Source: Mesorhizobium sp. M1B.F.Ca.ET.045.04.1.1
GTDB taxonomy: Bacteria > Pseudomonadota > Alphaproteobacteria > Rhizobiales > Rhizobiaceae
Direction of reading: 5' to 3'
Assembly: GCF_003952465.1 (NCBI RefSeq)
Contig: NZ_CP034448.1
Coordinates: 992,001-1,056,000 of the forward strand
Length of the DNA: 64,000 nt
Translations under genes and position numbers: made by a program
The notes under the pieces: generated by a model
Databases searched by the model: none
Seen by the model: only the letters and a program-made list of their open reading frames with translations
Told to the model about the DNA's origin: nothing
Shown: in pieces, positions 51,130 through 60,551 of the stretch
Layout of the letters: each line of letters begins with the position of its first letter
Numbering within the stretch: the first letter of the stretch is position 1

Positions 51130-51310
51130 GGCGCTGCCCCTCACCTGCCTGCCGGCATCCTCTCCCCGTATAGTGACGGGGAGAGGGGCGCTGTCGCCGA
51201 TGATTTCGCCAATCTCAAGCGTCGCAAGAAGGCAGTAGCGTTGCGGCCAGCCACCTTCTCCCCGTCACTATACGGGGAGAAGGTGCCGGCAGGCGGATGA
51301 GGGGCGGCGC
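51130..51310. repeat. Palindromic intergenic repeat, family B (copy 5)
   Basis: CCCCGTATAGTGACGGGG and CCCCGTCACTATACGGGG, outer arms GCGCTGCCCCTCACC and GCGGATGAGGGGCGGCGC, central GATTTCGCCAATCTC. Nothing else is recognisable in the 51022-51450 gap except the LysE gene's leader. Confidence 0.8.
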
Positions 51311-51450
51311 AAACGTTGACGATATCTGAAGGGATTGCGCCGGCGCTTGCTGGTGTAGGTGCTGGATCAGAACTGACGCCGGCCGATCGCTGGCGCGACT
51401 GGGATGGCTGCGTTATAGACTGACAGACCACCTCGGCACCGGACCTCCCC

Positions 51451-52092
51451 ATGTCCTTCATTCCCGACAACACGACGCTGATCCAGTTCGCCATCGCGAC
51501 CTTCATCCTGGCGATCACGCCAGGGCCGGACATGACGCTGTTCGTGTCGCGGACGCTGAGCCAGGGCCGCGCCACCGGCTTCGCCTCGATGGCCGGGGCG
51601 CTGTGCGGCACGCTGATCCACACCACGCTGGTGGTGGTCGGCGTCTCGGCGCTGATCGTGGCTTCGCCGATGGCCTTCTTCGCGCTCAAGATCTTCGGCG
51701 CCGGCTATCTGGTGTTCCTGGCCTGGCAGGCGGTGACGAAAGGCTCGGCCTTCTCGCCGGAGAAGAAGAGCGGACCGCGGATCTCGCTGTTCCGCAGCTG
51801 GGCAGCAGGGCTCGGCGTCAATCTGCTCAATCCGAAGATCATCCTGTTCTTCATGACGTTTCTGCCGCAATTCGTCTCCGCGCACGATCCCAACGCGCCC
51901 GGAAAGCTGTTCTTCCTCGGCGTCATGTTCATCGTGCTGTCTATCCCGGTGACGGCGCCGATGGTGCTGGCGGCGGAGAAGTTTTCGGGGGCGATGAGGG
52001 CCAGTCCGCGCGTCACGCGGATGGTCGACTATCTGTTCGGCGGCGTGTTCTCGGCCTTCGCGCTCAAGATCCTGACGGCGCAGGCGAAGTAG
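51451..52092 (+). CDS. LysE/RhtB-family amino acid exporter
   Basis: A 213-residue membrane protein with six helices. The N-terminal AIATFILAITPGPDMTLFVSRTLSQGR is the LysE-family signature, followed by GALCGTLIHTTLVVVGVSAL and GAGYLVFLAWQAV, and FRSWAAGLGVNLLNPKIILFFMTFLPQFV. Such proteins export amino acids such as lysine, threonine or homoserine lactone. ATG 51451 has only a weak ribosome-binding site (GGACC). Substrate not assignable. Confidence 0.9.
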   Translation: MSFIPDNTTLIQFAIATFILAITPGPDMTLFVSRTLSQGRATGFASMAGALCGTLIHTTLVVVGVSALIVASPMAFFALKIFGAGYLVFLAWQAVTKGSAFSPEKKSGPRISLFRSWAAGLGVNLLNPKIILFFMTFLPQFVSAHDPNAPGKLFFLGVMFIVLSIPVTAPMVLAAEKFSGAMRASPRVTRMVDYLFGGVFSAFALKILTAQAK

Positions 52093-52125
52093 AATGCAGC
52101 CCTCGGTGCTTGGCCTGCGCTGAAC

Positions 52126-52593
52126 TCAGGATTCCGGATCGGGCAACGGCTCGCGGCGCCAGGCGCCGGCCCAGCGGCCGGCGAAGAGCCAGTAGAAGAT
52201 GCCGCCGACCATGCCGCTGCCGATCAGCGCGAGCCTCACATTGTTGTCGGTGACATCGAAATCGCCATCGCTGACGTTATGCGCGAAGCCGAGGAAGACG
52301 ACGGCGATGACGGCACCGCCCAGCGCATAGAACAGCCAGTCGCGCCGGCCGAGCACTTCGGCGATCAGGATGACGGCCGCCGCCGGCATGAAGCCGAAAT
52401 AGGCGACGAACAGCGCAATGAAAGGCACCGAGAAATAGAGCGAGGCGGTCGCCGCCGGCTCCGGATTGGCCGGCGTATAGCCGAGATGCGCCAGGAACAG
52501 GACATTGAGGAAGGCGCTTGCCGCCAGCGAGGCGATTGCATAGCCGACCAGGATAGCGGCGAAGCGGACGAGATAGGCGATGATACGCCTCAC
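52126..52593 (-). CDS. Small integral membrane protein of unknown function
   Basis: A 155-residue protein with four or five predicted helices (about 8-30, 53-74, 85-105, 122-142). Start is GTG at 52593 (reading [20 protein letters not shown] after it), overlapping the rlmN stop in GTGA; no ATG suits. It contains [20 protein letters not shown] and [17 protein letters not shown]. No family recognised; translational coupling to rlmN is the main clue. Confidence 0.65.
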   Translation of the reverse strand: MRRIIAYLVRFAAILVGYAIASLAASAFLNVLFLAHLGYTPANPEPAATASLYFSVPFIALFVAYFGFMPAAAVILIAEVLGRRDWLFYALGGAVIAVVFLGFAHNVSDGDFDVTDNNVRLALIGSGMVGGIFYWLFAGRWAGAWRREPLPDPES

Positions 52594-53822
52594 GCCTCGC
52601 CGTGCCCCGCGATCATCATGGCCTCGAGCGCCAGCCGGTCCACCTTGCGCATACGTTCCGATTCCGACTTGAGCTGGCCGCAGGCGGCGAGGATGTCGCG
52701 GCCGCGCGGGGTGCGGATCGGCGAGGCATAGCCGGCATTGTTTATGTAGTCGGCGAACTTCTCGATCGTCTCCCAATCCGAGCACTGGTAGTTGGTGCCG
52801 GGCCAAGGGTTGAACGGGATCAGGTTGATCTTGGCCGGGATGCCCTTGAGCAGCTTCACCAGCGCCTTGGCGTCCTCGAGCGAATCGTTGACGTCCTTCA
52901 GCATCACATATTCGAAGGTGATGCGGCGGGCATTCGACAGGCCTGGATAGGCGCGGCAGGCGGCGATCAATTCCTTCAGCGGGAACTTCTTGTTGATCGG
53001 CACCAGAAGGTCGCGCAGGTCGTCATTGGTGGCGTGCAGCGAGATCGCCAGCATGACGCCGATCTCCTCGCCGGTGCGGGCGATCTCAGGCACGACACCC
53101 GAGGTCGAGAGCGTGATGCGCCGCTTCGATAGGGACAGCCCGTCGCCGTCGGAAGCGATCAGCAGCGCCTTCTTCACCGCCTCGAAGTTGTAGAGCGGCT
53201 CGCCCATGCCCATCATGACGATGTTGGAGACTTTTCTGCCCTCGGCCGGCACGATGGCGCCGTCCGGCGTGTCGCGGTCGGGGAAATCGCCGAGACGGTC
53301 GCGCGCGGTCAGCAGCTGCGCCAGGATTTCTTCCGTCGTCAGGTTGCGCACCAGCTTCTGCGTGCCGGTGTGGCAGAAGGAGCAGGTCAGCGTGCAGCCG
53401 ACCTGCGAGGAGATGCAGAGCGTGCCGCGGCCTTCCTCGGGGATGTAGACGGTCTCGATCTCGACCGGGCGGCCGGCGCCGCGCGGCGGAAAGCGGAACA
53501 GCCATTTGCGCGTGCCGTCGGAAGAAATCTGCTCCTCGACGATCTCGGGCCGCGCGACGGTGAAATGCTTGTCGAGCTCGGCGCGCAGATCCTTGGAGAT
53601 GTTGAACATATGGGCGAAGTCGGAAACGCCGCGCACATACATCCAGTGCCAGAGCTGCTGCGCGCGCATCTTGGCCTGGCGCTCCGGCACGATGCCGGCG
53701 GCAACCAGCGCCGCGCCGAGTTCGGCGCGGGTCAGGCCGATCAGCGACGGCTTTTCGGCCGCGGCGCGGGCGCGCAAGGCGTCGCGTGCGCCCTCGGCAG
53801 TCAGATCGAATGAAAGGGTCAT
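52590..53822 (-). CDS. rlmN: 23S rRNA / tRNA adenine-C2 methyltransferase RlmN
   Basis: A 410-residue radical-SAM methyltransferase that forms 2-methyladenosine in 23S rRNA (A2503) and some tRNAs. The cluster-binding motif is CTLTCSFC in [16 protein letters not shown]; the catalytic second cysteine lies in [11 protein letters not shown] near the C-terminus. Other landmarks: [31 protein letters not shown] [13 protein letters not shown] and [21 protein letters not shown] 53822. Ends with an overlapped small membrane gene. Confidence 0.96.
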   Translation of the reverse strand: MTLSFDLTAEGARDALRARAAAEKPSLIGLTRAELGAALVAAGIVPERQAKMRAQQLWHWMYVRGVSDFAHMFNISKDLRAELDKHFTVARPEIVEEQISSDGTRKWLFRFPPRGAGRPVEIETVYIPEEGRGTLCISSQVGCTLTCSFCHTGTQKLVRNLTTEEILAQLLTARDRLGDFPDRDTPDGAIVPAEGRKVSNIVMMGMGEPLYNFEAVKKALLIASDGDGLSLSKRRITLSTSGVVPEIARTGEEIGVMLAISLHATNDDLRDLLVPINKKFPLKELIAACRAYPGLSNARRITFEYVMLKDVNDSLEDAKALVKLLKGIPAKINLIPFNPWPGTNYQCSDWETIEKFADYINNAGYASPIRTPRGRDILAACGQLKSESERMRKVDRLALEAMMIAGHGEA

Positions 53823-53923
53823 GGTTGCGCCAATATAAGCGGTTTGCGGCCGATTTCACCATCGTGCCCGAAATGAAGCGCGGCGCATAGCACAGCTCGA
53901 GGCCGGAGTCATGGGGCGGGGCT

Positions 53924-54066
53924 TTCCTTCTCCCCGGCGCGCAGCGCCGAGACGGTTGAGGGGTGTTCCAGGAAACGCCAGCGTCTCACTCCGCTGGAGC
54001 ACCCCTCATCCGACCGAGCTTCACTCGGCCACCACCCGGCCCTTCGGGGGCTCAGGGCGTTCGAAG
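53924..54066. repeat. Diverged family A-prime repeat (copy 2)
   Basis: Begins TCCTTCTCCCCGGCGCGCAG and continues GGTTGAGGGGTGTTCC, with the inverse GGAGCACCCCTCATCC 48 bases later. The expected end hairpin is replaced by GGCCGAAGG-like sequence and further small hairpins up to about 54130. The remainder of the 53823-54308 gap holds no gene I can support. Confidence 0.55.
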
Positions 54067-54308
54067 CTCGAAAAGCCAAGCAGTTGGCTTTTCGTCCGCT
54101 AAAGCGGACCGCTTCTCACCCCACAAGGGATAAGGAGAGGCGCCGATCGGCAACGACCTTACTCTTGAGTATCCGCCCTTCGACGATGGCCGCTGACCTG
54201 CAGGCCGTCTTCGGTCCGATCACATAGTCGTGTTGGCGTAACGCTTCGCCACCCTGCGGCGAAATCTGAAAGGGGCAATTGTGCCCTTGCAAAATGGGAG
54301 TACGCGGA

Positions 54309-54608
54309 ATGCATTCGATCAAGCTTGTTGTCATTGCAAGCGTCGTCGGTCTTGGCGCCTCGCAGGCATTTGCCGAGGATACGATGGGCACGATGACAAT
54401 GATGAAGGGTGGGCAAGTGACGGCAATCATGCCCGACGGTCACATGGGCACCATGATGCCCGACGCGAAGACGAGCGCCGAAATGATGAAGACGGCGAAG
54501 CCGATCAAGCATTGCATGATGATGATGACGGATGCCAAGGGCAAAACCTACATGATCGATACGTCGACCAAGAAGGCCCAGGCCGAATGTGAAAAAATGG
54601 CGATGTGA
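54309..54608 (+). CDS. Small methionine-rich periplasmic protein
   Basis: A 99-residue exported protein: signal peptide (LVVIASVVGLGASQAFA, cleavage about residue 22) and a mature chain in which 17 of about 77 residues are methionine, in runs such as MGTMTMM, GHMGTMM, EMM and CMMMM, plus two Cys and two His. Met-rich periplasmic proteins of this kind commonly bind Cu(I) or silver. ATG 54309 has GGGAG 8 bases upstream. No recognised family; no copper genes are adjacent. A GC hairpin without U-tract follows at 54633-54659. Confidence 0.65.
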   Translation: MHSIKLVVIASVVGLGASQAFAEDTMGTMTMMKGGQVTAIMPDGHMGTMMPDAKTSAEMMKTAKPIKHCMMMMTDAKGKTYMIDTSTKKAQAECEKMAM

Positions 54609-54755
54609 GGCTCGACCCGGTCTCGTCTGACATTCCCGCCGGCGGACAAGCCGGCGGGAGAATCGTGAACGCTCCCGTGATCGCGGGCTTGGCCTCGAAG
54701 CCTTGATCGACCCTGTGCCTATGATAGGGCTGGAGCTTCGATCACGAGGGCGGGC

Positions 54756-56099
54756 ATGGCCGGCATATCGAGAAAATACCCGATGCTGCGGCGTTCGCAG
54801 GCGATGTGGGCCTCGCGCCGCGTCTGGCAACCGCGGCTCGTCTTCTGGGCCGGCGCCGTCTCGATCGGATTGATCAGCGTGCTGTTCGCCATGCTGGCCG
54901 ACCGGGCGCAGGCGCTGTTCCATATCGTCACCGGCGGCGGCAGCGGCTGGCGTTTCTATCTGCCGCTGATCATGACGCCGCTCGGCTTCGTCGTCTGCGC
55001 CTGGCTGGCCCATTCCTTCTTTCCGGGATCGCAAGGCAGCGGCATTCCGCAGGCGATCGCCGCGCGCCACCTGCGCGACGACGAGGATCGCGGGCATCTG
55101 CTTTCGCTGCCCCTGGCGGCAGGCAAGATCGCGCTTACCGTCATCGGCCTCGCCTGCGGCGCCTCGATCGGCCGCGAGGGTCCGACGGTGCAGGTCGGCG
55201 CCTCGCTGATGCTCCAGGCGGCGCGCTGGGGCGGCATGGCGCAGGCGCGCGGCCTGATCCTGGCCGGCTCGGCGGCCGGCATCGCCGCTGCCTTCAACAC
55301 GCCGCTTGCCGGCATCGTCTTCGCCATCGAGGAGATGGGCCGCGCCTATGAATCGCGCACCAACGGGCTGGTGCTGACGGCAGTGATCCTGGCCGGGCTT
55401 GCATCGTTGGGGCTGCTCGGCAACTACACCTATTTCGGCGTCGCCAGAGATACGGTGGCCTTCGCCACCGACTGGCCGCTGGTGATCGCCTGCGGCGTCA
55501 TCGGCGGCGGCTTCGGCGCGCTGTTCTCGCTGCTGGCGCTGAAGATCACGCGGCGCATCCGGCGCTGGAACGCGCTGCAGCCACTGTGGCGCGCGCTGCT
55601 CGTGGCAGGCATCTGCGGCCTGGCGGTGGCCGTGATCGGTCTTGCCTCGGGCGGCCTTACCTTCGGCACCGGCTACACTGAGGCCCGCGGCGCCGTCGAA
55701 GGCGCGCCGCTGCCGGCGTTTTTCTTCCTCGAAAAATTCGCGGCCGGGGTGCTGTCGATGATCTCGGGTATTCCGGGCGGCATCTTCGCGCCGTCGCTGG
55801 CGGTGGGCGCCGGTCTCGGCAGCACGCTCGGGCTTGTGTTCGGCACTGCCACGGGCCTCGCCGCGCTGCTCGGCATGGCCGGCTATTTCGCCGGTGTCGT
55901 GCAGGCGCCGATGACGGCCTTCGTCATCATCCTCGAAATGACCGGCAATCACGACAATGTCATCGCGCTGATGTGCGCGGCGGTGCTGGGCTACGGCACA
56001 GCGCGGCTGATCTCCAACGAGCCGCTCTATCACGCGTTGTCGCGCGTGTTCATCGCCGAGGCGATCAGGCGGCGCAGGGCGGAGGAGCAGCAAGGCTGA
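54756..56099 (+). CDS. ClC-family chloride channel / H+-Cl- antiporter
   Basis: A 447-residue ClC protein. The anion-selectivity motifs are present: GSQGSGIPQAIAA, GREGPTVQVGASL with the gating glutamate, and GIPGGIFAPSLAVGAGLG; the final helix region has MTAFVIILEMTGNHD. The proton glutamate of CLC-ec1 (E203) and the C-terminal CBS pair are not evident by inspection. Likely exchanges Cl- for H+ across the inner membrane. ATG 54756 starts MAGISRKYP. Confidence 0.92.
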   Translation: MAGISRKYPMLRRSQAMWASRRVWQPRLVFWAGAVSIGLISVLFAMLADRAQALFHIVTGGGSGWRFYLPLIMTPLGFVVCAWLAHSFFPGSQGSGIPQAIAARHLRDDEDRGHLLSLPLAAGKIALTVIGLACGASIGREGPTVQVGASLMLQAARWGGMAQARGLILAGSAAGIAAAFNTPLAGIVFAIEEMGRAYESRTNGLVLTAVILAGLASLGLLGNYTYFGVARDTVAFATDWPLVIACGVIGGGFGALFSLLALKITRRIRRWNALQPLWRALLVAGICGLAVAVIGLASGGLTFGTGYTEARGAVEGAPLPAFFFLEKFAAGVLSMISGIPGGIFAPSLAVGAGLGSTLGLVFGTATGLAALLGMAGYFAGVVQAPMTAFVIILEMTGNHDNVIALMCAAVLGYGTARLISNEPLYHALSRVFIAEAIRRRRAEEQQG

Positions 56100-56162
56100 A
56101 AGACAAAAGCCGAACGCGCGGTCCGGCTTTGCGTCATACTCGGGTGGTGCTTTGCTGTTTGC

Positions 56163-56669
56163 CTATTTGCACTTGGCGATCGAGGCCAGCGCGGCCGAGA
56201 TGCCCTTCAGCGAGAAGACATAGGATGTCGGGTTGCCGCGGCCGGACTTCGCCTGCACCTTCATGTCGGTGCCGGTCTTCATGGCGGCGATCAGCACCGG
56301 CTCTTCGGCGGCGTTCTCGACCCAGGCGGACTTGCCGCGGGTGAACATCGAGAACGACTTCTTGTCGATGGTGACGGTGGCCTTGGAGCCTTCCTGGAAA
56401 TTGTAGCCGGCGATGAACTGCGGCTCGTAGGAGACCTGCTGCCCCGGGCGCTGGCTGACGAAGAAGAACATATCGCCGTGATCGAGCGACGGCGGCTGCT
56501 TGTCGGTCGGCACGGTGAGCACATAGCAGACCTTGCCGCCCGCCGCCTGATAGCTGTAGGTGCCCCAGGCATTGTGCTGGCCGATCTTGGTCGCCTGCTG
56601 CGCCAGCGCCGGCGCGGCGAAGGCGGCCACCATGACCAGGCTGGAAACTGTAGCAATCAATCCGCGCAT
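56163..56669 (-). CDS. Invasion-associated locus B (IalB) family protein
   Basis: A 168-residue exported protein of the IalB family, common in Hyphomicrobiales. It has a signal peptide (VMVAAFAAPALA), HNAWGTYSYQAAGGKVCYVLTVP, FVSQRPGQQVSYEPQFIAGYNF and a final YVFSLKGISAALASIAKCK with a Cys that pairs with the earlier one. In Bartonella the homologue affects erythrocyte invasion; in free-living relatives the role is unknown. Confidence 0.88.
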   Translation of the reverse strand: MRGLIATVSSLVMVAAFAAPALAQQATKIGQHNAWGTYSYQAAGGKVCYVLTVPTDKQPPSLDHGDMFFFVSQRPGQQVSYEPQFIAGYNFQEGSKATVTIDKKSFSMFTRGKSAWVENAAEEPVLIAAMKTGTDMKVQAKSGRGNPTSYVFSLKGISAALASIAKCK

Positions 56670-56947
56670 CGTTCTTCCCGTATTCCATATGGTGCGGAGG
56701 CGGGCCGCGTGGCGTCCTGCCGTCGCTTCATTTTGATTTAATCAGGGTTACCAAACGGTGAATTTTCCTCAAGAAAAGGAGCTCACCCCAGGAAACCGCC
56801 ACCAGTCGCGCCGCCGCTGGAAAAGCGGCGATCACAATGTCCCGGCGCGAACTTGGAGGCCACGAAAGCGGCAAGAGTTTGTCTTTTCGCGCGGGTGGTT
56901 TCGCGGCCGCGTTGTGCCGAAATGTCAGCCAGGGTCAACCCCCAGGG

Positions 56948-57310
56948 TCAACGCTTGTCGGCAAGCGCATCCCTGGCGGCCTGCCGGTGCGCGGGGGTGA
57001 TGTGGGCGCTGACGGCGGTGATCGCGGCGGTCAGCACGGCAAGGTCGTCGGTGAAGCCGAGACCGAGGACGAAGTCGGGGATGAAATCCACCGGCAGCAC
57101 GAAATAGCCGAGCGCGGCGACCAGGATGCCCTTGGCGCGCAGCGGCGTGTCCTTGTCCATGGCGCAATAATAGGCGGCGACCACCTCGTCCATGAACGGG
57201 ATCTGCCGGGCGGCCTTCTTGGCGGTGCGCCAGAATTTCTCGCGCACTTCGCCTTCGCCGGCGAGCTTGTCGCCGAAGCCGAAGAAATCAAAACCGGATT
57301 CCTGCGCCAT
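56948..57310 (-). CDS. DUF1232 (YkvA-like) protein
   Basis: A 120-residue protein with the DUF1232 core LGYFVLPVDFIPDFVLGLGF (about 70-89) and a helical N-terminal half. It lacks the C-terminal transmembrane helix of the other DUF1232 protein (6107-6487). ATG 57310 has GGAGAG 5 bases upstream. Function unknown. The gap 56670-56947 upstream of the IalB gene holds no feature I can support. Confidence 0.82.
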   Translation of the reverse strand: MAQESGFDFFGFGDKLAGEGEVREKFWRTAKKAARQIPFMDEVVAAYYCAMDKDTPLRAKGILVAALGYFVLPVDFIPDFVLGLGFTDDLAVLTAAITAVSAHITPAHRQAARDALADKR

Positions 57311-57445
57311 CAATCTCTCCTTGGCCGCGAGCGTCCTTGCGTGCCGGCCCGCCGCGGAAAATGTGGTTAAAGGGACATCGCGCTGCAAGAGTTCGGGTGG
57401 TAGTGGACTGGAAAATCGAATTGTTCGGTGCAGCCGCACGATTGG

Positions 57446-57479
57446 CAACCGCTGGCAGGACAGAGGGGGGTGTGACGGA
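57446..57479. repeat. Truncated family A repeat (half copy)
   Basis: CTGGCAGGACAGAGGGGGGTGTGACGG corresponds only to the right end of family A; no partner arm is nearby. Confidence 0.5.
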
Positions 57480-57548
57480 ACGCGGCGCCTCAGGGTCTTC
57501 ATTCCCGCTTTCGCCCTGGGAAGACGAGGCGAGGCCGCTTCCCCAGCC

Positions 57549-57842
57549 CTACCCGAAATACCGGTTCATCCGCTTGGCCAGCTCGATGTCGAGCGCCGTG
57601 ATCCCACCGGCGTCATGCGTGTTCAGCGTGACGTCGACGGTCTTGTAGACGTTCGACCAGTCGGGATGGTGGTCCATCTTCTCTGCGGCCAGCGCAACGC
57701 GGGTCATGAAGGCGAAGGCCTCGGAGAAGTTCTTGAAGCCGAAGCTGCGCTTGATGGAGGCGCCGTCGGCGGCCAGCGACCAGCCTTCGAGTTCGGCGAG
57801 CGCTGCCGCGATCGCTTCCTTGCTGAGTTTTTCCCTGGTCAT
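57549..57842 (-). CDS. phhB: 4a-hydroxytetrahydrobiopterin dehydratase (PhhB/PCD-like)
   Basis: A 97-residue pterin-4-alpha-carbinolamine dehydratase. The diagnostic active-site motif is [20 protein letters not shown], followed by [17 protein letters not shown]. It dehydrates the hydroxypterin formed by phenylalanine hydroxylase; in bacteria lacking that enzyme it can act in molybdopterin metabolism. phhA is not in the window. ATG 57842 opens [11 protein letters not shown]. It is divergent from the phosphatase gene. Confidence 0.93.
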   Translation of the reverse strand: MTREKLSKEAIAAALAELEGWSLAADGASIKRSFGFKNFSEAFAFMTRVALAAEKMDHHPDWSNVYKTVDVTLNTHDAGGITALDIELAKRMNRYFG

Positions 57843-57891
57843 GTCGGGTTCCTGTGCTATTCGAAATTGAACCAACCATAGCGCCGGATCG

Positions 57892-58410
57892 ATGAGCGCA
57901 AAGCCCATAAAGTCCATTCTGTTCGTTTGTCTCGGCAATATCTGTCGCTCGCCGCTGGCCGAAGGTGTTTTGCGCGCTGTTCTGGCCGAACGCGGAACGG
58001 GTCATGACATTGTGCTTGATTCCGCCGCCACCAGCGGGTGGGAGGTCGGCTCCGCTCCCGATCCGCGTTCGATCGCGATCGCCATACGCCATGGCATCGA
58101 CATTTCCGGACAGCGGGCGCGCAGGATAGCGCCGGAGGATTTCGCGCGCTTCGACCTGATCCTCGGCATGGACCGTTCGAATGTGCGCGACCTCAAGGCG
58201 CTGGCGCCGCAGGCCGCGCGCGATCGCATCCATCTCTTCCTGGAGTTTGCCAGCGGCAACCAGCGCGATGTGCCGGACCCCTATTATGAGGACCAGCAAG
58301 CCTTCGCTTCGGTCTACCGCATGATCCGCGAGGCGTCGGAAGCGCTGGCGACCCGGCTCAACGAGCGCGCGTCAACGCTCGAAAGCGGCCAGGCTTCCTC
58401 GACGATATAA
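57892..58410 (+). CDS. Low-molecular-weight protein-tyrosine phosphatase
   Basis: A 172-residue LMW-PTP. The P-loop [14 protein letters not shown] has catalytic C13 and R19; the general acid is in [13 protein letters not shown] near residue 130. These act in the cytoplasm on phosphotyrosine. Its last 97 bp overlap the convergent ThpR gene (58314-58410); the final 15 residues go beyond the usual family end. ATG 57892. Confidence 0.93.
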   Translation: MSAKPIKSILFVCLGNICRSPLAEGVLRAVLAERGTGHDIVLDSAATSGWEVGSAPDPRSIAIAIRHGIDISGQRARRIAPEDFARFDLILGMDRSNVRDLKALAPQAARDRIHLFLEFASGNQRDVPDPYYEDQQAFASVYRMIREASEALATRLNERASTLESGQASSTI

Positions 58411-58910
58411 GGGCCGCCGCCGACCGAATCGCGCGACGACATCAAGACGAAGCGGCCGACGCGGAAGGGCAACGCGGAAAAGTTGCCGCGCGCCGAAAGA
58501 TATTGCGCGACGTCGAGCGGGCTCGCATTGCGCAGGCGGGCAAGCGTCACATGCGGCGAGAACTTGCGCGGATCGGCGGGCAGGCCGAGCCGCTGGCAGA
58601 TGCGGTCGATCTCGCCCTGCAGCGCCACCAGGTCCGGCGAGGCGGACACGCCGGCCCATACCGCATGCGGCTTCTTGCCGCCGAAAGCGCCGACGCCGGA
58701 GAGCGTCAAGGGGAAGGAGGGCCGGTTGATCCGGTCGAGCGCGTTGGCGATGTCATCGGCGACATGGCCTTCGACATCGCCGATGAAGCGCAGCGTCAAA
58801 TGGTAGTTTTCGACGTCGATCCAACGGGCTCCGGGAAGGCCGCCCCGGAGCAGGGACAGCGAAAGAGCGGCGTCACGCGGAATTTCGAGGGCGGTGAAAA
58901 GACGTGGCAT
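58314..58910 (-). CDS. thpR: RNA 2',3'-cyclic phosphodiesterase
   Basis: A 198-residue LigT/ThpR protein of the 2H phosphoesterase family. The two HxTx motifs are HLTLRF (H37, T39) and HVTLAR (about residues 119-124). It opens 2',3'-cyclic phosphates of RNA. The C-terminal 25 residues (after VEEAWPL) overlap the convergent phosphatase gene. ATG 58910 starts MPRLFTALEIP. Confidence 0.92.
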   Translation of the reverse strand: MPRLFTALEIPRDAALSLSLLRGGLPGARWIDVENYHLTLRFIGDVEGHVADDIANALDRINRPSFPLTLSGVGAFGGKKPHAVWAGVSASPDLVALQGEIDRICQRLGLPADPRKFSPHVTLARLRNASPLDVAQYLSARGNFSALPFRVGRFVLMSSRDSVGGGPYIVEEAWPLSSVDARSLSRVASASDASRIMR

Positions 58911-59066
58911 GAAAAGCCTCCTGTCCTCGAATCGAAACTCTCACCCCTAGCGAATCATCGATATCCGCGCGGGGCAAGCGGTTTGTTGTCCACAAGGTTT
59001 CCCCAACGGAAACCGTTGCGCCCAAGCCTCACTAAGCGCGTCGCGATCTTTCAGATTCGCTCCATG

Positions 59067-59127
59067 CGCTTTAGGTCTTGATTTTACGCATGTCTCCCGA
59101 AGCCGGTCCCACTTTCGAAAGACATGC
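59067..59127. repeat. Short palindromic repeat, family E (copy 2)
   Basis: GCGCTTTAGGTCTTG then hairpin arms GCATGTCT (59088-59095) and AGACATGC (59120-59127) around CCCGAAGCCGG...CCCACTTTCG. Similar to 40878-40949. It lies between the ThpR and arylesterase genes; the rest of that gap is featureless. Confidence 0.7.
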
Positions 59128-59128
59128 T

Positions 59129-59770
59129 TTAGGCGCCGCCGTCCGCGGCGATGGCCTTCTCGACGGAGGGTAGGATGCGCTCGACGATCGCATCGACGCC
59201 CTTGGGATTGGGATGCAGGCCGTCCTCGAGCTGCAGGCCGGGGTGGCCGGCGACGCCGTCGAGAAAGAACGGATAGAGCGGAACATCGTATTTCATGGCA
59301 AGCCTTGGATAAATTGCATCGAAGCTCTTCTGGTAGCCGGCGCCGAGGTTAGGCGCGGCGCGCATGCCGGCAAGAAGCACGGCGATCTTGCGCTCTCTCA
59401 GCTTCGCCAGCATCGCGTCGAGGTTCCTTTCGGCGATGTCGGGCGAAACGCCGCGCAGCATGTCATTGGCGCCGAGTTCGACGATGACGAGCCGGGTGCC
59501 GTCCGGCACCGACCAGTCGAGCCGCGCCAGCCCGCCGCTCGTGGTGTCGCCCGACACGCCGGCATTGGCGACGGCAACGTCATGGCCCTTCGCTTTCAGC
59601 GCCGCCTGCAACCTGTCGGTGAAGCCCTGGCCTGGGCCGAGGCCGAAGCCTGCCGTCAGGCTGTCACCGAAGCCGACGATATTGAAGGTCTCGGCCCGCG
59701 CCGACGAAATGGCGCCGCAAACGCCGAGGAAAAGGATGAGGGCTGCAGCAAGTGTATGTTTGAAAGCCAT
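59129..59770 (-). CDS. SGNH/GDSL-type arylesterase (TesA-like)
   Basis: A 213-residue exported hydrolase with signal peptide (AALILFLGVCGAISSARA). SGNH blocks: NIVGFGDSLTAGFGL (Ser nucleophile), NAGVSGDTTSGGL (Gly), VELGANDMLRG (Asn) and DGLHPNPKGVDAI (Asp-His). It is divergent from an ABC exporter ATPase/permease pair, the same arrangement as tesA-ybbA-ybbP. Substrates are probably short acyl or aryl esters in the periplasm. Confidence 0.92.
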   Translation of the reverse strand: MAFKHTLAAALILFLGVCGAISSARAETFNIVGFGDSLTAGFGLGPGQGFTDRLQAALKAKGHDVAVANAGVSGDTTSGGLARLDWSVPDGTRLVIVELGANDMLRGVSPDIAERNLDAMLAKLRERKIAVLLAGMRAAPNLGAGYQKSFDAIYPRLAMKYDVPLYPFFLDGVAGHPGLQLEDGLHPNPKGVDAIVERILPSVEKAIAADGGA

Positions 59771-59852
59771 GCGGCGAGCCCCATATGACCGGAACAATCC
59801 CTGGGAGGAGGCGTTCTCGTCTCCTTTTTCCACCATATAGGACGCTTTCATT

Positions 59853-60551
59853 GTGACAGAAGCCGTCATCGCATTGAGGGATGTCTCGCTGACGCTTGGC
59901 GAGGGCGCTTCCTCCGTCCATGTGCTGAAGGGCGTCAGCCTCGATGTGTCTAGCGGCGAGGCCACCGGCATCGTCGGCCCGTCGGGCTCCGGCAAGTCCA
60001 CTTTGCTGATGGTCCTGGCAGGGTTGGAAAGGGTCGATTCCGGCACAGTGCGAATCGCCGGCGAATTGCTCAACGGCAAAAGCGAGGATCAGATTGCTTC
60101 GTTTCGGGGGCGAAACATCGGCATCGTCTTCCAGTCCTTCCACCTCATCCCCAACATGACCGCGCTCGAAAATGTCGCGGTGCCGCTGGAGCTCGCCGGC
60201 CACGCCGATCCGTTCGGGGTGGCCGCGCGGGAATTGGGAGCCGTCGGCCTGAGCGACCGTGTGACGCACTACCCCGGCGAACTTTCCGGCGGCGAGCAGC
60301 AGCGCGTGGCGATCGCCAGGGCGCTGGCGCCGTCGCCGCGCATCCTTATTGCCGACGAGCCGACCGGCAACCTCGACCAGGCAACGGGAAAGCAGATCGC
60401 CGACCTGCTCTTCGCCAAGGCGGCCGAGCGCGGCATGACGCTGGTGCTGGTCACGCATGATCCGGCGCTCGCGGCCCGCTGCGCGCGCCAGGTGTCGATG
60501 CGTTCGGGACGCATCGAGGACGCGCCGAGGCCGGTGAAGGTGCCGGCCTGA
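59853..60551 (+). CDS. ABC transporter ATP-binding protein (YbbA/LolD type)
   Basis: A 232-residue ATPase: Walker A GPSGSGKSTLLM, Q-loop VFQSFHLIPNM, signature LSGGEQQRVAIARAL, Walker B ILIADEPTGNLD, and the switch His in LVTHDP. Start is GTG at 59853; no ATG is suitable. It overlaps the permease start by one base (TGATG). With the permease and the divergent esterase it forms the YbbA-YbbP-TesA set, thought to export or extract envelope lipids or peptides. Confidence 0.9.
   Translation: MTEAVIALRDVSLTLGEGASSVHVLKGVSLDVSSGEATGIVGPSGSGKSTLLMVLAGLERVDSGTVRIAGELLNGKSEDQIASFRGRNIGIVFQSFHLIPNMTALENVAVPLELAGHADPFGVAARELGAVGLSDRVTHYPGELSGGEQQRVAIARALAPSPRILIADEPTGNLDQATGKQIADLLFAKAAERGMTLVLVTHDPALAARCARQVSMRSGRIEDAPRPVKVPA

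Noticed and set aside
54633..54659. Rho-independent terminator after the Met-rich gene
   Set aside because: The stem TTCCCGCCGGC/GCCGGCGGGA is strong but has no U-tract on either side, so only a hairpin can be claimed.
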